This document shows positions 1 through 5,771 of a stretch of DNA of 6,933 bases, piece by piece. Below the pieces are notes generated by a model. That model did not search any database and was not told the origin of the DNA. It saw only the letters and a program-made list of their open reading frames with translations. The position numbers were made by a program, and so were the translations under genes. The first letter of the stretch is position 1; every line of letters starts with the position of its first letter. Origin of the DNA: Lachnospiraceae bacterium (GTDB taxonomy: Bacteria; Bacillota; Clostridia; Lachnospirales; Lachnospiraceae); contig JAFOCX010000104.1 of assembly GCA_017380975.1 (NCBI GenBank), positions 1 through 6,933 of the forward strand. Reading direction: 5' to 3'.

Positions 1-1191
1 TGCAAGGTCTGCCATCGGAACCATGATCGGCATAACTGCTGCAGCCTGACCGGAACCGGACGGGATCAGGAAGTTGATTAACAGGTTAGCGATGAACATG
101 AAGTTTGCACCCATTACGGAACCCATGCTCTGCATCGGGATAGATAACCAGTGAACGATTGTGTTCAGGATCTGACCGTTTGTAAGAACGATACCAACGC
201 CGTTTGCGAAACCAACGATGAATGCTGCGTTTGTCATCTTCGCACAACCTGCGATGAAGACTTTTGTTGTACCGTTGATGCCCATGCCATTGATGAGACC
301 GGATGCAACTGCAAGGATAAAGAATGTAGCTCCCATCTGATCGTAGGACCATCCAAATTTGATGGAACCAACACAGATTGCTGAGATTGCTGCAACAAGA
401 CCGATCAGGCTTAATGTGTGCTGCCATGTCATAGTTGTTGTTGCCATATCTTCAGCTTTGCCGCCGCCCATGTACTCATGAACAGAGAGGCCTTCTTCAT
501 AGTTTAAGCTCTTCTTCGGATTTGCTTTGATTGTCTTCATGTACTTGATTGTGAAGAAATAGCAAATGATGAAGTTGATCACGTTTAAGATAACACGTAC
601 GCTGAAACCGGAGAAGATCGGGAGTTCAGCGATCGGCTGTGCTGTACCGATTGTGGAAGCGTTAGCCCAGCCTACGTTGAAGCCGGAGTAAGCGCCCATG
701 TAAACAAGCAGGAAACCTGCGAATGCGTCGTAACCGAGGTTCTTCATTAAGATAACACCGATCGGAACAAGTGCAACTACCGGGTTCGCGAAAACGCCTG
801 CTGCACCGCCGATGGACATGAATGCCATCAGGATGAAAACGAGAAGGTTCACGTTCATGTTTTTGTTGGAAGCAAGTTTTCCGAATGCTGCGCTGATGGC
901 GCCGGATTTCTCAAGGATCTCAACTGCGCCGCCGCAGAACATGATCATGATCATTAATTTAGCAGCTTTGTAGAAACCGCCTGTTACAGCCATCATAGCA
1001 GCCCACGGTCCTACCGGAGTGCTTTCGATCACATGGTATGTACCTGCGATAACGCGGTTTGTGTTGCCAACTTTTTCTGTATCATAAGCACCGGCCGGAA
1101 TGATCCAGGTGAGAACTGCACAGAAGAGTAAGAGCATAAATAATAATGCGCAAGTGGTTGGAATTTCGAATTTTTTCTTGTTGTTACCCAT
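1..1191 (-). CDS. YfcC family (DcuC/ArcD superfamily) membrane carrier, 3' end cut off by the window
   Basis: This is an inner-membrane secondary transporter, open at its C-terminus; 397 residues are visible, and family members are usually about 460-500. The N-terminus is short and basic (MGNNKKKFEIP), followed by a hydrophobic helix at about 14-32. More hydrophobic segments lie near 77-93, 113-149, 155-171, 198-216, 259-277, 288-302, 321-337 and 361-378. A polar loop at about 217-256 separates the two halves. The segment SGSGQAAAVMPIMVP at 378-392 is the signature I associate with the YfcC branch of the C4-dicarboxylate anaerobic carrier family rather than AbgT proper. The ATG at 1191 is set by AAAGGAG 7 nt upstream. 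The gene lies 105 nt downstream of, and on the same strand as, an M20 amidohydrolase, so I infer import of that enzyme's substrate (a peptide or N-acyl amino acid). Characterised relatives are few and the substrate is unknown. Asn is almost always AAC and Ile mostly ATC, which suggests strong expression. Confidence 0.9.
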   Translation of the reverse strand, partial: MGNNKKKFEIPTTCALLFMLLLFCAVLTWIIPAGAYDTEKVGNTNRVIAGTYHVIESTPVGPWAAMMAVTGGFYKAAKLMIMIMFCGGAVEILEKSGAISAAFGKLASNKNMNVNLLVFILMAFMSIGGAAGVFANPVVALVPIGVILMKNLGYDAFAGFLLVYMGAYSGFNVGWANASTIGTAQPIAELPIFSGFSVRVILNVINFIICYFFTIKYMKTIKANPKKSLNYEEGLSVHEYMGGGKAEDMATTTMTWQHTLSLIGLVAAISAICVGSIKFGWSYDQMGATFFILAVASGLINGMGINGTTKVFIAGCAKMTNAAFIVGFANGVGIVLTNGQILNTIVHWLSIPMQSMGSVMGANFMFIANLLINFLIPSGSGQAAAVMPIMVPMADLA

Positions 1192-1198
1192 AAAAATT

Positions 1199-1205
1199 CT
1201 CCTTT
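1199..1205 (-). promoter_or_regulatory. Ribosome binding site of the YfcC-family carrier
   Basis: On the minus strand AAAGGAG is followed by a 7-nt A/T-rich spacer and the ATG at 1191. It fixes the carrier start and shows that the carrier has its own translation signal rather than depending on coupling to the upstream amidohydrolase. Confidence 0.85.
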
Positions 1206-1230
1206 GTTAATTTCGTTGCTTTTATCGTAA

Positions 1231-1266
1231 ATCCAGTCAGTCATCTTCTCCGCTCTCTGTCTGGAT
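1231..1266 (-). repeat. Imperfect inverted repeat (hairpin) between the M20 gene and the carrier gene
   Basis: ATCCAG (1231-1236) pairs with CTGGAT (1261-1266), and after one T-T mismatch CAG (1238-1240) pairs with CTG (1257-1259). The loop is about 16 nt and purine-rich on the transcribed minus strand. No T-run follows on the minus strand, so it does not look like an intrinsic terminator. It could be an mRNA processing or stability element between two cotranscribed genes, or chance. The rest of the 105-nt gap holds only the carrier ribosome binding site. Confidence 0.35.
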
Positions 1267-1296
1267 CAACAATCTTTTGGAAATAATAATGTTACA

Positions 1297-2475
1297 CTAT
1301 TTGAGGAAATTTCTTGTGTACTGTACGATCACGGCAGCGCCTGTCTCGATACAGCTGTCATCAAATGTGTTTCTGGAGTTGTGAATACCGTGTCTGGTGT
1401 TCGGATCTGCATCGTTTCCGGAACCAAGTCTGAACTGTGCGCCCGGTGCAAATTCCGGGAACAGATAAGAGAAGTCCTCAGAACCAAGAGACGGATTCTT
1501 TACGGTAATAATATGATCGGAACCGATTGTCTCTGCTGCAGCTGCTGCAAGACCATCAATGACCTCATCACTGTTTACAAGCGGCGGCATACCTTTCTCC
1601 CAAGTTACCTCACCGTGACCCCTCATGGCTTCACAGCAAGATTTCACGATACGGTCGATCGCATCCTGCATCTTCACGCGGCTGTCGAAATCGAGGCTTC
1701 GTAATGTGCCGCACATTTCCACGTAATCCGGAATGATGTTCGGAGCTTTGCCTGCGTGGATGGCGCCAACTGTCATAACAGCCGGATATACCGGATGGTT
1801 CTCACGGGAAACGACTGTCTGCAGCTGTGTCAGAACGTACGCGCTGATGGCGATCGGATCGATACAGTTTTCCGGATGAGCACCATGGCCGCCTTTTCCG
1901 CTTACTTTAATATAGAAGATATCACAGGAAGCATTTGCCGGGCCTTTCTTTAAGCCGATGGAACCTGCCGGATATTCCGGGGATACATGGAGACCGATGA
2001 AGGTATCCGGTTTTGCCACTTCATAGAATTTCTTCTCAACAAACTGTTTTGCACCTGTGCCTTTTTCCTCAGCCGGCTGGAACATAAACAGAACGTTACC
2101 GTTTAATTCATCTTTGATCTGTGCAAGTGCCTTTGCAGAAGATAAAAGAACGGTTGTATGAATATCATGTCCACAGGAATGACATACATTTTCAACTGTG
2201 GAGCGGTACGGGATATCAGCAAGCTCTGCCATCGGGAGCGCATCGATGTCTTCGCGGATCGCAACAGTCTTGCCCGGCTTACCGCCGCGGAGAAGACCTA
2301 ACACACCTGTGTGCATACCGATATCAACAACTTCAATACCGTACTCTGTTAATTTTTCCTTGATCAGTTCAGTAGTCTTATACTCTTCGTTGCTCAGCTC
2401 CGGATTCTGATGGAGATGTCTGCGGATCGCGATCATTTCCTCGGCGTGCTGCTGAACCAGTTTCATAGTTTCCAT
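1297..2475 (-). CDS. M20 family metallo-amidohydrolase (hippurate hydrolase / N-acyl-amino-acid deacylase type)
   Basis: This is a complete 392-residue cytoplasmic metallo-amidohydrolase of the M20D type (hippuricase, IAA-amino-acid hydrolase, AbgB-like), a normal length for the family. The motifs run in order: RRHLHQNPELSNEE at 18-31, REDIDALP at 74-81, CHSCGHDIHTT at 98-108 with likely metal ligands C101 and H103, QPAEE at 133-137 with the catalytic and metal-binding glutamates E136/E137, LH at 162-163 with ligand H163, the lid/dimerisation domain starting near GKGGHGAHPE at 193-202, GSEDFSYLFP at 331-340, and HGIHNSRNTFD at 362-372 with the final ligand likely H365. There is no signal peptide. 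The ATG at 2475 is preferred over the one at 2466 because AAAGGAG lies 9 nt before it. Such enzymes remove acyl or aroyl groups from amino acids, or cut dipeptides. The exact substrate cannot be read from sequence. The carrier gene downstream is the probable uptake partner. Confidence 0.93.
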   Translation of the reverse strand: METMKLVQQHAEEMIAIRRHLHQNPELSNEEYKTTELIKEKLTEYGIEVVDIGMHTGVLGLLRGGKPGKTVAIREDIDALPMAELADIPYRSTVENVCHSCGHDIHTTVLLSSAKALAQIKDELNGNVLFMFQPAEEKGTGAKQFVEKKFYEVAKPDTFIGLHVSPEYPAGSIGLKKGPANASCDIFYIKVSGKGGHGAHPENCIDPIAISAYVLTQLQTVVSRENHPVYPAVMTVGAIHAGKAPNIIPDYVEMCGTLRSLDFDSRVKMQDAIDRIVKSCCEAMRGHGEVTWEKGMPPLVNSDEVIDGLAAAAAETIGSDHIITVKNPSLGSEDFSYLFPEFAPGAQFRLGSGNDADPNTRHGIHNSRNTFDDSCIETGAAVIVQYTRNFLK

Positions 2476-2484
2476 AAGTCAATA

Positions 2485-2491
2485 CTCCTTT
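2485..2491 (-). promoter_or_regulatory. Ribosome binding site of the M20 amidohydrolase
   Basis: AAAGGAG on the minus strand is 9 nt before the ATG at 2475 and 18 nt before the in-frame ATG at 2466. It therefore decides for the upstream start. Confidence 0.8.
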
Positions 2492-2577
2492 CACTCGAAA
2501 AAACAAACCACAAAGAGTGGAAGAGTTTTCTATACATTCGCGAATTTATAAAAAGTTTAGAATTCGTCATGGACAAT

Positions 2578-2606
2578 ACTTTAACATACTTTGTGGTAAA
2601 ATGCAA
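2578..2606 (-). promoter_or_regulatory. Candidate sigma-A type promoter for the M20-carrier unit
   Basis: On the minus strand TTGCAT (2606-2601) is followed by a 17-bp spacer and TAAAGT (2583-2578). The -10 matches the consensus at 4 of 6 positions and the -35 at 3 of 6. This would give a leader of about 95 nt before the M20 start. The spacing is ideal but the boxes are weak, so another start site in this AT-rich stretch is possible. Confidence 0.35.
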
Positions 2607-2610
2607 CCAC
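2593..2610. promoter_or_regulatory. Short dyad GTGGT-N8-ACCAC, possible operator
   Basis: Perfect 5-bp arms GTGGT (2593-2597) and ACCAC (2606-2610) flank an 8-bp spacer. The dyad covers the -35 box of the candidate minus-strand promoter, which is where a repressor would act. The symmetry does not extend beyond five pairs on either side and no regulator gene is in the window, so assignment as an operator is only inference. Confidence 0.3.
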
Positions 2611-2676
2611 TTTACAAGATTAAAGTTTGAATTTTAAAGTGTGATAAACAAGGAAATCAAAGTTGTGCGAAAAGTA

Positions 2677-2705
2677 TTGCATTTTCCGACAAAAAAAACT
2701 ATAAT
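2677..2705 (+). promoter_or_regulatory. Sigma-A type promoter of rel
   Basis: TTGCAT (2677-2682), a 17-bp spacer and a perfect TATAAT (2700-2705) predict a transcript start near 2712 and a leader of about 40 nt. The spacer contains an A-tract just upstream of the -10. The -35 matches TTGACA at only 3 of 6 positions, but spacing and -10 are ideal. Its position downstream of the GTG at 2641 argues against translation from that codon. Confidence 0.7.
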
Positions 2706-2738
2706 TAACTATTATTATGACCCAAAATCTATTCTGAG

Positions 2739-2746
2739 AAGGGTGA
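2739..2746 (+). promoter_or_regulatory. Ribosome binding site that decides the rel start
   Basis: AAGGGTGA is a partial match to the AAGGAGGTGA complement of 16S rRNA. About 8 nt lie between its GGG and the ATG at 2752. No comparable site precedes the in-frame GTG at 2641, whose upstream sequence is only A/T-rich. Confidence 0.7.
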
Positions 2747-2751
2747 ATCCT

Positions 2752-5037
2752 ATGGAAGAGAATAAATTAAAAAAAGTTGAACGAGTTCTGGATACTCCGG
2801 CTGATTTTACGAGCCCGGAAGATCTTTATGAAGAACTGATCAAAAAAATTAAATTATACCATCCGTCCGATGATCTGCACTTGGTAGAGCGTGCATATCA
2901 CATTGCTCGTGATGCGCATAAAGACCAGAAGAGAAAGTCGGGTGAGCCGTATATCATTCACCCTCTTTGTGTAGCGATCATTCTGGCAGAGCTTGAGCTG
3001 GATAAGGAGTCTATCATCGCCGGTATTCTCCACGATGTTGTGGAAGATACCGTTATGACAGAAGAGGAACTGGCTGAGATCTTCGGTAAGGAAGTTGCCC
3101 TTCTGGTTGACGGCGTTACCAAATTGACCCAGTTGAACTGGTCTGCGGATAAGGTGGAGATGCAGGCGGAGAACCTGCGTAAGATGTTCCTTGCCATGGC
3201 GAAGGATATCCGTGTGATCCTGATCAAACTTTCTGACCGTCTTCACAACATGCGCACCATGCAGTACATGAAGCCGGAAAAACAGAAAGACAAATCCAGA
3301 GAGACCATCGAGATCTATGCTCCGTTGGCAGACCGTCTCGGTATTTCCAAGATCAAGATCGAACTGGATGACCTGGCACTCCGCTATTTAGAGCCGGAAG
3401 TGTTCAAGGATCTGGAAGAAAAAGTTGCCCTGACAAGCGAAGCACGTCAGGATTATATTAATGACATTATTCACGTGATCAAGCAGCACATGACCGAATC
3501 TGATATCGAATGTGAAGTCAACGGCCGCGTGAAACACTTCTTTAGTATTTATAAGAAGATGGTCAAGCAGAATAAAACGCTGGACCAGATTTATGACATT
3601 TTCGCAGTCCGCATCATCGTGGACAGCGTGAAAGACTGTTATGCGGCTCTTGGTCTGATCCATGAGATGTACACCCCGATCCCGGGACGTTTCAAGGATT
3701 ATATCGCGATGCCGAAACCGAATATGTACCAGTCCCTTCATACCACACTGATCGGTAAGAATGGTCAGCCGTTCGAGATCCAGATCCGTACTTATGACAT
3801 GCATCGTACGGCGGAGTTTGGTATCGCGGCTCACTGGAAGTACAAGGAGAGCGGAAGCGGCGAAGCGGCTGCCAGCGCAGAGGCGAAGAAGCTCAGCTGG
3901 TTAAGAGAGATCTTAGAGTGGCAGCAGGACAACAGTGACAATAAAGAATTCATGGGTATGGTCAAGAATGACCTGGATATGTTTGGTGAGAGTGTTTACT
4001 GCTTCACACCGACCGGCGACGTAAAAGCCCTTCCGAGCGGTTCCACACCGATCGACTTTGCGTATGCGATCCATTCTGCTGTCGGAAACAAGATGGTAGG
4101 CGCCCGTGTTAACGGTAAATTAGTAAATATCGATTACGTGATCCAGAATGGTGACCGTATCGAGATCATGACTTCCCAGAACTCCAAGGGTCCGAGCCGT
4201 GACTGGCTGAAGATCGTAAAGAGCAGCCAGGCGAAGAATAAGATCAATGCCTGGTTTAAACAGGAGTACAAGGCAGAGAATATCCAGCGCGGCAAGGAAA
4301 TGCTGGATCGCTATTGCAAGGCGAAGAGCATTGATTTCTCAGCGATCAATAAACCGGAGTATGTAGAAAAAGTTCTGAAACGATTTGCATACCAGGAGTG
4401 GGATGCATTGCTTGCATCCATCGGACATGGTGCGATCAAAGAGGGCCAGGTTATCAACAAGATGCTGGAAGCCCACGAGAAGAAGATGCAGCGTGAGATG
4501 ACAGATGCAACCCTTCTCGAGACATTAAATGATCCGAACCGTTCCGTTCCGAATGCGTCCCAGGTGAAATACCAGAGCGGTATCGTAGTAAAAGGTATCC
4601 ATGATCTGGCAGTGCGATTCTCCAGATGCTGCAGCCCGGTTCCGGGCGATGAAATCGTCGGCTACGTGACAAGAGGTCGCGGTATCACCATCCACCGCAC
4701 CGACTGTGTCAATGTGATGAACCTTCCGGAGATCGAGAGAAGTCGTCTGATCGATGCGGAGTGGCAGGAGGATATTGCAGAACAGAAAGAGGCAGCTTAT
4801 TCTGCAGAACTTGCTGTATTTGCAAACAACCGTACCGGCGTTCTGATGGACGTAACCAGAGTCTTCACGGAGCGTCAGATCGATATTAAGAGTGTCAATG
4901 CCCGCATCAATAAACAGGGCGACAGAACAACAATCGTGGTAAGCTTTGATACTCATGGTGTCAGCGAATTGAACTACTTGATGTCGAAACTTCGTCAGGT
5001 AGAAGGTGTTCTGAATATTGAAAGAACGACAGGTTAA
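2752..5037 (+). CDS. rel: Bifunctional (p)ppGpp synthetase/hydrolase Rel (RelA/SpoT homologue)
   Basis: This cytoplasmic, ribosome-associated enzyme makes pppGpp/ppGpp from ATP and GTP/GDP on amino-acid starvation and hydrolyses it otherwise. The 761 residues include every domain of a long RSH protein. The HD hydrolase domain spans about 45-200, with H70, the HDxxED motif (H94 D95, E98 D99) and SDRLHNMRT at 161-169 containing D162 and N166, so hydrolysis should be intact. The synthetase domain spans about 235-365, with YDIFAVR at 281-287, RFKD at 313-316, PKPNMYQSLHT at 321-331 and EIQIRT at 342-347. The RxKD form is the one seen in bifunctional Rel rather than in synthetase-only RelA, which has ExDD. 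A TGS domain lies at about 409-473, the conserved CC pair at 626-627 in the zinc-finger-like region, and a C-terminal ACT domain at about 684-761. An open frame continues upstream to a GTG at 2641, but the promoter and ribosome binding site favour the ATG at 2752. It is transcribed divergently from the M20 gene. Confidence 0.97.
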   Translation: MEENKLKKVERVLDTPADFTSPEDLYEELIKKIKLYHPSDDLHLVERAYHIARDAHKDQKRKSGEPYIIHPLCVAIILAELELDKESIIAGILHDVVEDTVMTEEELAEIFGKEVALLVDGVTKLTQLNWSADKVEMQAENLRKMFLAMAKDIRVILIKLSDRLHNMRTMQYMKPEKQKDKSRETIEIYAPLADRLGISKIKIELDDLALRYLEPEVFKDLEEKVALTSEARQDYINDIIHVIKQHMTESDIECEVNGRVKHFFSIYKKMVKQNKTLDQIYDIFAVRIIVDSVKDCYAALGLIHEMYTPIPGRFKDYIAMPKPNMYQSLHTTLIGKNGQPFEIQIRTYDMHRTAEFGIAAHWKYKESGSGEAAASAEAKKLSWLREILEWQQDNSDNKEFMGMVKNDLDMFGESVYCFTPTGDVKALPSGSTPIDFAYAIHSAVGNKMVGARVNGKLVNIDYVIQNGDRIEIMTSQNSKGPSRDWLKIVKSSQAKNKINAWFKQEYKAENIQRGKEMLDRYCKAKSIDFSAINKPEYVEKVLKRFAYQEWDALLASIGHGAIKEGQVINKMLEAHEKKMQREMTDATLLETLNDPNRSVPNASQVKYQSGIVVKGIHDLAVRFSRCCSPVPGDEIVGYVTRGRGITIHRTDCVNVMNLPEIERSRLIDAEWQEDIAEQKEAAYSAELAVFANNRTGVLMDVTRVFTERQIDIKSVNARINKQGDRTTIVVSFDTHGVSELNYLMSKLRQVEGVLNIERTTG

Positions 5038-5057
5038 TAAATGTTAAATGAGACAGT

Positions 5058-5090
5058 GAGCCTGCCTGCCAAGTAAGGTCGGGCGGGCTC
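5058..5090 (+). terminator. Strong GC-rich hairpin after rel (terminator or attenuator)
   Basis: The left arm at 5058-5068 (GAGCCTGCCTG) pairs with the right arm at 5080-5090 (CGGGCGGGCTC) in an 11-bp stem with two G-U pairs and an 11-nt loop. The stem is followed by TGTTTAT, a short and interrupted U-tract. It begins 21 nt after the rel stop codon. The weak U-tract suggests partial termination, so some transcripts may read through into the hydrolase and hemZ genes; an RNA stability role is the alternative. No clear new promoter is visible between the hairpin and 5130. Confidence 0.6.
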
Positions 5091-5129
5091 TGTTTATACC
5101 GGGCCGAAGAGTCCGGGAAAGGAAATGCG

Positions 5130-5768
5130 ATGAGCAAGATGCGAGTGAAACAGTTGGTAGTAGGCATGGTCGAGACCAACTGCTACATTATCTATAATGA
5201 AGAAACAAAAGCGGCTGTGATCGTGGATCCGGGTGACAATCCGAAGGAGATCAGCAAAAAATGTGCGGAGTTCGGTGTAAAGCCGGAAGCAGTTCTGCTG
5301 ACACACGGCCACTTTGATCATATGATGGCAGCAGAGGCGTTAAGGGACGAATGGGGATTGAATATCTACTCTTCTTTAAAAGAAGTAGAAGTGTTAAAAG
5401 ACGGAACCAAAAACCTGATGACGAAATGGTTCCGCAAACCCTACTCTCTGACTCCGGATGTGACGCTTGTAAATGATGAAGAGTTTGAATTGATCGGTTT
5501 CAACTGGAAGATGCTTTTGACACCGGGACATACATGCGGTTCCTGCTGTTATTATATTGCGGACGAAGAAGTGCTGTTCTCCGGAGATACACTGTTCCAG
5601 ATGTCCTACGGACGAATTGATTTCCCGACCGGAAGCGGCCATGATATGCTGGCATCCGTTAAGAGACTTCTGACCACACTTCCGGAAGACACGATGGTAT
5701 ATCCGGGTCACATGGGACCGACAACCATCGGACACGAAAAGAAACATAACCCGCTTGCGAGGTATTAA
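5130..5768 (+). CDS. MBL-fold metallo-hydrolase, small glyoxalase-II-like type
   Basis: This is a complete 212-residue single-domain metallo-beta-lactamase-fold enzyme, cytoplasmic with no signal peptide. All family metal ligands are visible: HGHFDH at 59-64 (H59, H61, D63, H64), TPGHT with H134, SGDTLF with D153, and YPGHMG with H194. VDPGD at 32-36 is the usual preceding strand motif. This set binds two metal ions and hydrolyses thioester or similar bonds. It resembles B. subtilis YqgX and E. coli YcbL/GloC-type proteins, and lacks the extra C-terminal domain of classical glyoxalase II. Clostridia generally lack glutathione, so I would not name a glutathione thioester as substrate. The start is supported by AAAGGA at 5118-5123, 6 nt before the ATG; the ATG at 5125 is out of frame and the one at 5139 is too far from the site. 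hemZ begins 3 nt after its stop, so the two are almost certainly cotranscribed. Confidence 0.93.
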   Translation: MSKMRVKQLVVGMVETNCYIIYNEETKAAVIVDPGDNPKEISKKCAEFGVKPEAVLLTHGHFDHMMAAEALRDEWGLNIYSSLKEVEVLKDGTKNLMTKWFRKPYSLTPDVTLVNDEEFELIGFNWKMLLTPGHTCGSCCYYIADEEVLFSGDTLFQMSYGRIDFPTGSGHDMLASVKRLLTTLPEDTMVYPGHMGPTTIGHEKKHNPLARY

Positions 5769-5771
5769 ACG

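Noticed and set aside
151..384. Plus-strand 77-residue cysteine-rich open frame resembling a small metal-binding or disulfide peptide
   Set aside because: It is antisense to the carrier gene. The cysteines arise because GCA, ACA and similar codons of the carrier read as TGC and TGT on the opposite strand. It has no ribosome binding site.
1029..1244. Minus-strand 71-residue open frame starting in the M20-carrier gap, considered as a leader or coupling peptide
   Set aside because: It mostly overlaps the carrier in another frame. GGAG is only 3 nt from its ATG, too close for efficient initiation, and the protein has no recognisable features.
2641..2751. GTG-initiated N-terminal extension of Rel
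   Set aside because: There is no ribosome binding site and the rel promoter lies inside it; the ATG at 2752 is better supported.
2854..3834. Several minus-strand open frames inside rel
   Set aside because: They are shadows of the rel coding sequence, whose domains are continuous and intact across this region.
5041..5076. Eleven-codon open frame MLNETVSLPAK just after the rel stop, ending in the hairpin loop, as in a transcription-attenuation leader
   Set aside because: The upstream AGG is a very weak ribosome binding site, the peptide has no run of regulatory codons, and no alternative hairpin is apparent.
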